Positions 1-5,813 of a stretch of DNA of 5,813 bases are shown here, piece by piece (position 1 is the first letter of the stretch; every line of letters begins with the position of its first letter). The notes beneath the pieces are model-generated. The model did no database searches, was not told the origin of the DNA, and was given only the letters and a program-made list of their open reading frames with translations. Made by a program: the position numbers and the translations under genes. Source of the stretch: Atopobiaceae bacterium. Its GTDB lineage: Bacteria; Actinomycetota; Coriobacteriia; Coriobacteriales; Atopobiaceae. The stretch is taken from positions 1 to 5,813 of the forward strand of contig JAFWLX010000248.1 in the NCBI GenBank assembly GCA_017510875.1, in the 5' to 3' direction.

Positions 1-106
1 CGCGTGGATTGGGGACCGTCCCTTTTCCACGTTGGCAAGAAAGACGCTACAAGAAAGCACCGTTGCTCTGCCAACGTGGAAAAGGGGCGGTCCCCCAATC
101 CACGCG
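1..106. repeat. Large inverted repeat (37/38-bp arms) after the permease gene
   Basis: Arm 1 (1-37) and arm 2 (69-106) are reverse complements apart from one 1-nt indel in a G run and one T/C difference. The loop is 31 nt (38-68). The hairpin begins 8 nt after the permease stop codon, so it would fold at the 3' end of the transporter transcript and could stop transcription or protect the message. No U tract follows either arm, so it is not a canonical intrinsic terminator. Arm 1 also contains a small nested palindrome, GGGACCGTCCC (12-22). Near-identical long arms around an unrelated loop are typical of REP- or MITE-like intergenic elements, so a dispersed repeat is a good alternative. Arm 1 starts at the first base of the window, so the element may extend further left. 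The structure is directly visible; its role is inferred. Confidence 0.85.
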
Positions 107-114
107 GCGGTGTG

Positions 115-3100
115 TCAGTCGACGCTCTTGAGGGACTCCACCATGTCAACGCGGTCGAGCTTGCGGCGCATGGAAAGAATGACCATCAACGTAAAGACCA
201 TGGTGAGCGCGAAGGCATAGGCAAAGCTGGGACCGTGGATGCTGCGCCCAAACATCACGTAGTCCACCTCGGCCGTGGTGACCACAAAGCGCTCGAGGAA
301 GATGCCCAGCACCATGCCCAAGGTGTCGCCTATAAGGGCGAGCAGCGCAATCTCCCTAAAGATGTAGGTGTACACCTCGCCACGCGTGAATCCCAGCACC
401 TTGAGGCTCGCAATCTCGCGGATGCGCTCGCCAATGTTGATGTTGGTAAGGTTGTAGAGCACGATATAGGCTAAGGCTGCCGCGCTCACAATAAGCACGA
501 CCACGATAAGGTCAACCACCGAGAGCATGTTGCGATACATCTCGATGGTCTCGTCGCTAAAGCTCACTATCGATACGTCTGGCGTGTCATGAAGGGTGTC
601 GGCAATCTGCGAGCGCACGGCATCGTCCTGCGTAACACTGGCATAGATGGTGGAGAACGTTGGCGTCTTGCTGCTCACGTGCGCCCAGGCGTCGCGACCC
701 AGGTACACATAGTTGCCCACATAGTTCTCGGCCACACCCGTAACTACCAGCGGGTATCCCTCCCCCACTGCGTTGCCCACATCGTCCTGGTCATAGAGCA
801 GGATCGTGCTGCCCGGCTTCAGCCCATACTTAAGGGCCAGCTTCTCGGTGACAATTACGCTGTTCTTGTCAAACGAGAGCTGCTCGCCAGAAATGCGGTT
901 CTTGAACGTCACCGCCTCGGTCAGCTCGTGCTCGCGTCGGGGAATCACCACGTTTACGCGAATCTTCTCGCTCTCTGTCTGCGTTCCTGCCTGCATGTTC
1001 TCGTTCTGCACGCGTACGATGTTGGTGACCTCGCCCGTTTGCGTGAGGTAGTCGCACACCCTTCGCACGTCAAGCTCCATGGCTGTATCGTCAAGCCCAA
1101 TGGTGGTGTCAAAGTGGATGATGGGCCCATACTGACGGACGATGATGTCCCAGATGGCATCGTGCAGGCCAAAGCCCACCAGCATCAATGCTGTACAGCC
1201 AGAGATGCCAATGACCGTCATCAGGAAGCGCCGCTTATAGCGAAAGAGGTTGCGGCAGGTTACCTTCCAGGTAAACGAGAGGTGCTTCCACACCGGAGTC
1301 ACGCGCTCGAGCAGGATGCGCTTGCCCGCCTTTGGCGCGCGCGGAAGCATGAGCGTAGCCGGAACCTCGCGCAGGCTCGAGAGCACTGCGCCCCAGGTGG
1401 CAAGCAGCGTGACGCCCACGCCCATACCACCTGACATCAGCGCAATCGAGGGGCTTACGGGCAGCAGGAACGGATGGATGGGCACCACGTAGATGATGTC
1501 GTAGGAGCTCATCACGATATAGGGCAGTACCTGCGAGAGTATGAGAATGCCTACCGTAGCGCCCACCGTGCCAGCAACGCCCGCATAGGCCAAGTACTTA
1601 GCGGCAATGGCCCACGTGCCATATCCCAAGGCCTTGTAGGTGCCTATGAGTATGCGCTCGTCCTCTACCATGCGCGTCATCGTGGTCAGCGAGACAAGCG
1701 CGGCCACCAAGAAGAAGATGAACGGGAACACGTCGGCAATGGCATCGATGCGCTCCGTGTCTGCGTGGTAGGTGGCGGCACCCTCGCTCTGCGAGCGGTC
1801 AAGCACGTAGACGTCCGGCAGCTCTATCTCGTCAATCTCCTTTTGCGCATCGGTGAGCTGGGCATACGCGTCGCCAAACTTCTCGTCGGCCTCGGCCTTG
1901 CCCTTCTCGTACTCGCTCAGGCCGTCCTCGTACGAGCGACGGCCATCGGCAAGCTCGGCGCGGGCGTCCGCAAGCTCTCTGGCCGCATCGTCCAACGTTG
2001 CCTGGGCCTCGGCCAGTTGAGCGCGAGCGGTCTCGCGTCCCTCTTCCAGCTGCCAGCGGGCATCATCCAGCTGTCGCTGGCCATCAGCAAGCTGTGCGCG
2101 GCCCTCGTCCAATTGCCGCTGTGACTCGTCGAGGGTAGCCAGTGCCTTTTCCTTCTCGCTGGCAAGCGTCTTATCGCCCGTGGCAATACCGGCGTCTATC
2201 TGCTCTTTTACGGTCTGCTCCGCATATATCATCTGTTCCAGCGACGCAGCGTCCACATTTTCCAGCAGCGCGATGAAGCCGCTGAGGTCTGCCTCCTCGG
2301 TTGTCACCATTGCCTCGTACGCACCCAGCACCGTTTGGAGCAGCGTGAGGACACCTTGTTGGACCTCCTTGACCTGGGGGTCAATAAGCTCTGACTCACT
2401 GAGCGAGCGCGCCGCTTGCACGCCGTCTTCCAGCTGCTTTCCCAAAAGCTCAAAGTCTTCCTGGCTCGGTGGCTCGGATTCCCCTGTCAGGCTCTTTATG
2501 GTCTCGAGCGCCAGAAGGCAGCTGCCCAGATCCGCGCTTGTCTGCGCAAGAGGAGCGCGCTGAGCCTGCCAGGCGGCCTCAGCCTCTGCCAGCTTTGCCT
2601 GTGCCTCGGCACGACCCGCCTCAAGTTCCCGTGCACCAGCGTCTAGCTCGGCCGACTTCTCGTTGATGGTTTGCTGGTTGCGCTCAATCTCGGCCGCAGC
2701 ATCGTCCAGGCTCTGCCAAGCGCTGTCGCGCTGCTCCTCAAACTCCCTTAGGCCATCGGCATACTGGGCCTCGCCGTCGGCCAGCTCGCGCTCACCGTCG
2801 GCCAGCTTTTTAGCTGCATCGTCTAGCTCGGCCTTTGCGTCGGTCAGTTCTTTGTCAGCCTTGGCCTTCTCGCTATAGTACTCGTCCCACTTCTCATCGA
2901 TCTTCTCTTGGGCAGTCGCCTTTAGGTCTGCCTGACGCGCCACCGCAAAATCGTGCTGCAGGTCTTCAAAGCGCTTTTTAACAACGTCAACCACCTGCGT
3001 ATATGCCTCTGACTCGCTCTCTTCTTGCACGGCCCCCTCAACCGTCAGGTAGATCTCGGTGTAGGAGGCATCCTCTGCAAGCGAGGCCGGCGCCACGTAG

Positions 3101-3747
3101 AGGTACTGGTCTATCATGCCCGTGCCCAGGTTGGTTGACCCAAAGCTGCCCGTGTAGGGGTAGTTTGACGAGGTCACCATGCCAACAATCTCAAAGGTGG
3201 TAGCCCCCAGCAGGTCATCTAGGTCCGAGGCGCCATACAGCAGCTGCACCGTATCGCCAATGCCTATGTCCTCGTGAACCACATCTGCGCAGATCACGCA
3301 CTCGCCCGACGCCTGCGGCCAGCGGCCCTTAACCAGCACGGGACGGTTGAGGTAGTTGGGGTCGTCCGACTTCACAACAAACAAACCGTCGTACTTGCTT
3401 CTGCGCGCTGCCTCGACATCGAACGAGGATACGCGCACCGCTATCTGCTCGGTGCCAATGCGCGCCATGGCATCGCAGGTCAGCGAGGGCATGATGTTCT
3501 CAACACCCCCTACGGCGCGCACGCGCTCCACGTCATTGTCTGCAAAGCCCATGGTGGAAATAAGGCGCAGGTCCCACAGGTCGGTTCCGTCGTAGTAGGC
3601 GTCGGCATCGCCACGCATGTCCGGACCGCACATCTGCAGACCCGCATAGAAACCGCAGCCCAAAGCCACAATGCCCATGATGGCTAAAAAGCGCCCCAGC
3701 GACCCCTTGATGCTGCGGAGTATGTCTTTGATAAAGGCGCTTTGCAC
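115..3747 (-). CDS. FtsX/MacB-type ABC transporter permease with long extracytoplasmic coiled-coil insert
   Basis: This is a 1210-residue membrane subunit of a type VII (MacB/FtsX/LolCDE-like) ABC transporter, partner of the ATPase just upstream. TM1 is near residues 18-38, followed by an extracytoplasmic domain (about 40-250). Two long alpha-helical stretches (about 255-400 and 505-640) are built from seven-residue L-x-D/E-G-type repeats such as LADGERE and LDEGRAQ, with a less regular helical segment between them. An FtsX core follows, with TM segments near 668-690, 715-745 and 768-793. A second half has a TM near 838-862, an extracytoplasmic domain (about 870-1070) and TMs near 1077-1100, 1130-1153 and 1172-1195. 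The ERIREIASLKVLGF stretch (1107-1120) is the usual cytoplasmic coupling segment. The start is GTG at 3747, because the ATPase stop lies in frame three codons upstream; a weak GAGTGGTAGG ribosome site precedes it. It is longer than simple FtsX/LolC proteins (about 300-420 residues). Substrate is unknown; lipid or peptide export, or control of a wall enzyme, are all possible. Confidence 0.93.
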   Translation of the reverse strand: MQSAFIKDILRSIKGSLGRFLAIMGIVALGCGFYAGLQMCGPDMRGDADAYYDGTDLWDLRLISTMGFADNDVERVRAVGGVENIMPSLTCDAMARIGTEQIAVRVSSFDVEAARRSKYDGLFVVKSDDPNYLNRPVLVKGRWPQASGECVICADVVHEDIGIGDTVQLLYGASDLDDLLGATTFEIVGMVTSSNYPYTGSFGSTNLGTGMIDQYLYVAPASLAEDASYTEIYLTVEGAVQEESESEAYTQVVDVVKKRFEDLQHDFAVARQADLKATAQEKIDEKWDEYYSEKAKADKELTDAKAELDDAAKKLADGERELADGEAQYADGLREFEEQRDSAWQSLDDAAAEIERNQQTINEKSAELDAGARELEAGRAEAQAKLAEAEAAWQAQRAPLAQTSADLGSCLLALETIKSLTGESEPPSQEDFELLGKQLEDGVQAARSLSESELIDPQVKEVQQGVLTLLQTVLGAYEAMVTTEEADLSGFIALLENVDAASLEQMIYAEQTVKEQIDAGIATGDKTLASEKEKALATLDESQRQLDEGRAQLADGQRQLDDARWQLEEGRETARAQLAEAQATLDDAARELADARAELADGRRSYEDGLSEYEKGKAEADEKFGDAYAQLTDAQKEIDEIELPDVYVLDRSQSEGAATYHADTERIDAIADVFPFIFFLVAALVSLTTMTRMVEDERILIGTYKALGYGTWAIAAKYLAYAGVAGTVGATVGILILSQVLPYIVMSSYDIIYVVPIHPFLLPVSPSIALMSGGMGVGVTLLATWGAVLSSLREVPATLMLPRAPKAGKRILLERVTPVWKHLSFTWKVTCRNLFRYKRRFLMTVIGISGCTALMLVGFGLHDAIWDIIVRQYGPIIHFDTTIGLDDTAMELDVRRVCDYLTQTGEVTNIVRVQNENMQAGTQTESEKIRVNVVIPRREHELTEAVTFKNRISGEQLSFDKNSVIVTEKLALKYGLKPGSTILLYDQDDVGNAVGEGYPLVVTGVAENYVGNYVYLGRDAWAHVSSKTPTFSTIYASVTQDDAVRSQIADTLHDTPDVSIVSFSDETIEMYRNMLSVVDLIVVVLIVSAAALAYIVLYNLTNINIGERIREIASLKVLGFTRGEVYTYIFREIALLALIGDTLGMVLGIFLERFVVTTAEVDYVMFGRSIHGPSFAYAFALTMVFTLMVILSMRRKLDRVDMVESLKSVD

Positions 3748-3753
3748 GAGAGC

Positions 3754-4455
3754 CTACCACTCAAGCGTCATGGCGTCTTGGGGATGCGTATTCATGAGCA
3801 CGCGACGTGCGTGGCCCTCTCTGACCTCAATCACGCGGTCGGCAATCTTGGTGAATGCCGAGTTGTGCGTAACGATGGCCACGGTGTGGCCGGTGGAGCG
3901 GCAGGTGTTTTGCAGCAGGCCCAGAATCTGCTTGCCGGTAACGTAGTCAAGTGCGCCGGTTGGCTCGTCGCAGAGCAGCAGCTTGGGATTCTTGGCCAGG
4001 GCGCGAGCGATGGCCACGCGCTGCTGCTCGCCACCCGAGAGCTGCGAGGGAAAGTTGTCTTGGCGGTTTGAGAGGCCCACCTGCGCGAGCACCTGCTCTG
4101 CGGGCAGCGGATCGTTGCAAATCTGACTGGCAAGCTCCACGTTCTCAAGCGCCGTAAGGTTTTGCACCAAGTTGTAGAACTGGAAGACAAAGCCTATGTC
4201 GTGGCGGCGATACTGCGTAAGCTCTCGCTCGCCCATAGAGCTCACGCACTGACCGTCAAGAAGAATGGTTCCCGAGGTAGGAACATCCATGCCGCCCAGC
4301 ATATTGAGCACGGTAGTCTTGCCGGCGCCCGACGGCCCCACAATGACAACAAGCTCGCCCTGCTCAATGGCAAAGTTCATGCCATAGACGGCACGCACCT
4401 CAACGTCGCCCATCTGGTAAACCTTGCACACGTCGCAAAACTCGACGAACGCCAT
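3754..4455 (-). CDS. ABC transporter ATP-binding protein (LolD/MacB/FtsE-like)
   Basis: This is a 233-residue nucleotide-binding subunit that hydrolyses ATP on the cytoplasmic face to drive the FtsX-type permease encoded directly downstream. All motifs are intact: Walker A GPSGAGKTT (40-48), Q-loop Gln92 in FVFQFYNL, signature LSGGEQQR (139-146), Walker B LLLCDEP (159-165), D-loop ALD (168-170) and H-loop His197. The length and the FYNLVQNLTALENVELA stretch are typical of the LolD/MacB/FtsE subfamily. The ATG start at 4455 is supported by a strong AAGGAGG ribosome site 4 nt upstream. The gene ends in TAG at 3754-3756, 6 nt before the permease GTG, so the two are almost certainly cotranscribed and dimerise into one complex. 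The stop is in the same reading frame as the permease. The ATPase class is certain; the transported substrate is not. Confidence 0.96.
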   Translation of the reverse strand: MAFVEFCDVCKVYQMGDVEVRAVYGMNFAIEQGELVVIVGPSGAGKTTVLNMLGGMDVPTSGTILLDGQCVSSMGERELTQYRRHDIGFVFQFYNLVQNLTALENVELASQICNDPLPAEQVLAQVGLSNRQDNFPSQLSGGEQQRVAIARALAKNPKLLLCDEPTGALDYVTGKQILGLLQNTCRSTGHTVAIVTHNSAFTKIADRVIEVREGHARRVLMNTHPQDAMTLEW

Positions 4456-4459
4456 CGCG

Positions 4460-4466
4460 CCTCCTT
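4460..4466 (-). promoter_or_regulatory. Strong Shine-Dalgarno site of the ABC ATPase gene
   Basis: The minus strand reads AAGGAGG here, a seven-base match to the anti-Shine-Dalgarno complement, with four bases (CGCG) before the ATG at 4455. It fixes the ATPase start. The spacing is slightly short. The permease downstream has only a weak site, which suggests translational coupling to the ATPase. Confidence 0.85.
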
Positions 4467-4481
4467 CTCTGACCGACTCTC

Positions 4482-4487
4482 ATTGTA
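4482..4487 (-). promoter_or_regulatory. Candidate -10 box for the transporter operon
   Basis: The minus strand reads TACAAT, one base from the TATAAT consensus, about 27 bases upstream of the ATPase ATG, which would give a short leader containing the ribosome site. No good -35 hexamer lies 16-18 bp upstream; that interval instead overlaps the small inverted repeat at 4489-4511, so an activator may be needed. This is a weak call based on one hexamer. Confidence 0.35.
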
Positions 4488-4488
4488 C

Positions 4489-4511
4489 GCCAGAACGGCG
4501 CGTCTTCTGGC
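4489..4511. promoter_or_regulatory. Short inverted repeat upstream of the transporter operon, possible operator
   Basis: GCCAGAA (4489-4495) and TTCTGGC (4505-4511) are perfect 7-bp inverted arms separated by 9 bases. They sit just upstream of the candidate -10 box, between it and the first 52-bp repeat unit, where a regulator of the ABC operon could bind. An inverted repeat of this size can arise by chance in a GC-rich gap, so the operator role is only inferred. Confidence 0.3.
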
Positions 4512-4520
4512 ACGGCAGGC

Positions 4521-4820
4521 GTACGTCCATCGGCCAGTACGTCAGGATGACGCAACTTTTGGTAATACAAACGTACAGTGACCAGCCAGTCCGTCGGGTC
4601 GACGCTACTTTTGGTGCTGCAGGAGTACAGCAAATGGCCAGTACGTCGGATCGACGCTACTCTTGGTATCCTAAGCGCACAGTGACCAGCCAGTCCGTCG
4701 AATTGACGCTACTTTGCCCAAATTCGAGGAAAGTAGCGTCAATTTGACGGACGGGCCGATGGCCGTACGCCCCACGAACGCAAAGTAACGTCAATCCGAC
4801 GGACGGGCCGATAGCCGTAC
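4521..4820. repeat. Six-unit array of a 39-43 bp element with exact 52-bp period, two units inverted
   Basis: Units 1-4 read on the plus strand at 4521-4563, 4573-4615, 4625-4667 and 4677-4719. Units 5 and 6 read on the minus strand from 4768 down to 4726 and from 4820 down to 4778. Starts are 52 bp apart within each orientation group. The first 39 positions are shared by all six; units 1-3 also share a TGGT-type tail. Shared blocks are GTAC or GCAC at the 5' end, a GGCCAGT/AGCCAGT/GGCCCGT block near positions 12-18, CGTCR-NNN-YGACG at 20-32, and TACTTT or a close variant at 34-39. The 9-nt spacers (4564-4572, 4616-4624, 4668-4676, 4769-4777) are unrelated. The array fills most of the gap between the YolD-like gene and the ABC operon. 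The period is not divisible by three, which argues against coding. The family is not recognised; an operator array, structured RNA or palindromic mobile repeat are the options. Confidence 0.92.
4693..4752. terminator. 23-bp inverted repeat where repeat units 4 and 5 face each other
   Basis: Arms 4693-4715 and 4730-4752 are complementary at 22 of 23 positions around a 14-nt loop (4716-4729). In a plus-strand transcript the odd pair would be G-U; in a minus-strand transcript it is an A-C mismatch. Three more pairs follow after one mismatch. The hairpin lies about 90 bases beyond the YolD-like stop and could end polymerase-operon transcription before the transporter genes. There is no strong U run after it, so termination is plausible but unproven; it also follows automatically from two array units meeting in opposite orientation. 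Confidence 0.45.
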
Positions 4821-4841
4821 ATTATGTTGTGCAAGCTTGCG

Positions 4842-5084
4842 TCACCCAAGCGTATCGGCAGGCTCGGACGCAATATCGTCCTCGGGAAGCCATGGATCGT
4901 GCTGTTGGCGCTGTACCACCAGCTCCTCGCGGCGACGCAGCTCCTCGCGAAACCCCTTGAGCGGATCAAAGGGCGAGAAGATCTTGGCGCGCTCGTTCAT
5001 GTGCATGCGGGGGTGACCGTAGTGCCATGGGTCCCACGGCTCTACTTCCTGCGCCGATATCCGCCGCTCGTCATTGCTCGCCAC
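4842..5084 (-). CDS. YolD-like small protein, partner of the UmuC-type polymerase
   Basis: This is a small protein (80 residues from the GTG at 5084) encoded right after a Y-family polymerase, where Gram-positive genomes often carry a YolD-like gene. The recognisable core is HPRMHMNERAKIFSPFDPLK (residues 24-43), followed by a charged helix, GFREELRRREELV. It resembles the HPRMS...RA..F(S/A)PF..L.G motif of YolD-like proteins adjoining UmuC/UvrX polymerases. Its molecular role is not firmly established; a regulatory or accessory role in translesion synthesis is usually inferred from this pairing. The reading frame is open further upstream (ATG at 5171), but that part is antisense-free shadow of the polymerase frame. 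The GTG at 5084 gives a 14-nt overlap with the polymerase and a GGGGG stretch 8 nt upstream as a weak ribosome site. ATG at 5006 or 5000 would cut into the motif. No membrane segment is seen. The start is uncertain; the gene itself is likely real. Confidence 0.75.
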   Translation of the reverse strand: MASNDERRISAQEVEPWDPWHYGHPRMHMNERAKIFSPFDPLKGFREELRRREELVVQRQQHDPWLPEDDIASEPADTLG

Positions 5085-5813
5085 TGCGGTGGCCCCCAAT
5101 CTGCCGGTTGCGCTCGCGGGCGGTGGCCTCGGGGAGCAGGTCCATGGCGCGCAGCATGGCGTTCTTGCCAAACTTCTGGCGCACGGCGTTTACGGCCTTC
5201 AGGCGCCTGTTCTCTCGCTCAAGCTTTGCCGGATCAGAGAAGAGATCCATCTGCAGCCCTTCGTCATCGGCCGGCACCACATCACCTAAGGCCAGCGTGA
5301 TGCGGTGAACGGGCCTGTCTTGCTCGGTTATCTCTCTGTAGAGCTGCTCAACCTCGTGGCGTATGGTCTCGCTCGACGAGGTATGCGCCGCAAAGATCCT
5401 GGTACCCGAGGTGGAATACTCTCCCCAATGGTTGCGCCGAGCCCTTGAGCTGCCAAAGGCGTCATCGCGGTCATGCTTGTACCCCACAATAAGGTTGACC
5501 GCTCGCGCCACTTGGTTGGAGTCCACCAGCTCAAGCGCCAGCTGGTCAGCCATCTCTTTAGCAATGAGCAGCCCGCCATCAAAGCTGTAATCGCTTCCCA
5601 GCACCTGCCCCGCCGAGAGCGAATGGCTCTTGTGGCGATACCCCTTTATGTCGGCTATGGTCACGGGCTCAATGCCCCATGCATGGTCAATGAGTATCTC
5701 GGCATCAATGCCAAAGGCCTGGTAGATGGGCTCGGTGGGACTCATGGCAAGCTGGCCCATGGTATGGATGCCCATCTCGGCCAGCCGGCGAGCGGTGCCC
5801 CGCCCACGCGCCA
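5071..5813 (-). CDS. Y-family (UmuC/DinB-like) DNA polymerase, C-terminal part; 5' end outside window
   Basis: About 246 C-terminal residues of an error-prone translesion polymerase (ImpB/MucB/SamB/UmuC group) are present; the catalytic palm and fingers lie beyond the window edge. The visible part begins in the helix-hairpin-helix region (GRGTARRLAEMGIHTMGQLA), which binds the DNA backbone. The little-finger domain follows, with SHSLSAGQVLGSDYSFDGGL and the strand VNLIVGYKHD, typical of Gram-positive UmuC/UvrX proteins. Near the C-terminus QMDLF (encoded at 5239-5253) fits the sliding-clamp binding consensus QLxLF, which would recruit the enzyme to the replication clamp. The tail, ending RERNRQIGGHRSGEQ, is also characteristic of this group. 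The stop is TGA at 5071-5073, inside the start of the YolD-like gene, so the two are probably translationally coupled. The gene is expected to be damage-inducible, but its promoter is not in view. Confidence 0.92.
   Translation of the reverse strand, partial: ARGRGTARRLAEMGIHTMGQLAMSPTEPIYQAFGIDAEILIDHAWGIEPVTIADIKGYRHKSHSLSAGQVLGSDYSFDGGLLIAKEMADQLALELVDSNQVARAVNLIVGYKHDRDDAFGSSRARRNHWGEYSTSGTRIFAAHTSSSETIRHEVEQLYREITEQDRPVHRITLALGDVVPADDEGLQMDLFSDPAKLERENRRLKAVNAVRQKFGKNAMLRAMDLLPEATARERNRQIGGHRSGEQ

Noticed and set aside
43..50. GACGCTAC in the loop of the left inverted repeat, also found in the 52-bp repeat units
   Set aside because: Only eight bases match and the flanks differ, so a link between the two repeat families is not supported.
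589..1434. Long plus-strand open frame (281 codons) and several others opposite the permease
   Set aside because: They lie antisense to a clear membrane-protein gene, have His/Arg-rich compositions with no recognisable domain, and are expected shadows in GC-rich DNA.
4424..4747. Open frames running across the repeat array on either strand
   Set aside because: The repeat period is 52 bp, so each unit would be read in a different frame; the predicted peptides show no family features.
4521..4820. CRISPR array
   Set aside because: Intervals between repeats are only 9-13 nt, two units are inverted, repeats are diverged, and no cas gene is present.
4831..4840. Perfect 10-bp palindrome GCAAGCTTGC just after the YolD-like stop
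   Set aside because: Short, single copy, without a U tract; a 10-bp palindrome in a gap of this size is weak evidence for any function.
5085..5171. Longer version of the YolD-like protein starting at ATG 5171
   Set aside because: The extra 29 residues are out-of-frame translation of the conserved polymerase C-terminus and look like low-complexity shadow (Cys/Pro/Arg-rich).

Overview
The window looks like chromosomal DNA from a moderately GC-rich bacterium. A UmuC-type polymerase paired with a small YolD-like gene, plus a very large FtsX-type permease with an extracytoplasmic coiled coil, suggests a Gram-positive. My best guess is a gut Coriobacteriia member (Collinsella/Olsenella-like). That assignment comes from protein flavour only, with no marker gene to confirm it.

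All four genes are on the minus strand, so transcription runs from high to low coordinates. First comes the C-terminal part of a Y-family translesion polymerase (5071-5813, 5' end outside the window). A short YolD-like gene overlaps its end (4842-5084). A 386-bp non-coding gap follows (4456-4841). Then comes a two-gene ABC transporter operon: a LolD/MacB-type ATPase (3754-4455) and a 1210-residue FtsX-family permease (115-3747), 6 nt apart. The region after the permease stop (1-114) is almost entirely one large inverted repeat.

The most unusual part is the gap at 4456-4841. It holds six copies of a 39-43 bp element with a start-to-start period of exactly 52 bp. Four copies lie head to tail, and two lie in the opposite orientation with the same 52-bp step. 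Each copy carries a 13-bp dyad, CGTCR-NNN-YGACG, and its innermost pair changes in a mostly compensatory way (A/T, G/C or G/T). The copies that meet in the middle (4 and 5) form a 23-bp inverted repeat around a 14-nt loop. The period is not a multiple of three, which argues against coding, and about five helical turns, which would suit cooperative protein binding. I cannot name the family. It could be an operator array, a structured RNA region, or a mobile palindromic repeat.

Functionally there are two modules: DNA damage tolerance (polymerase plus YolD-like partner), and an envelope ABC system of the MacB/FtsX type in which ATP hydrolysis would drive movement of a long extracytoplasmic coiled-coil hairpin. 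The repeat array separates them and sits immediately upstream of the transporter promoter region.
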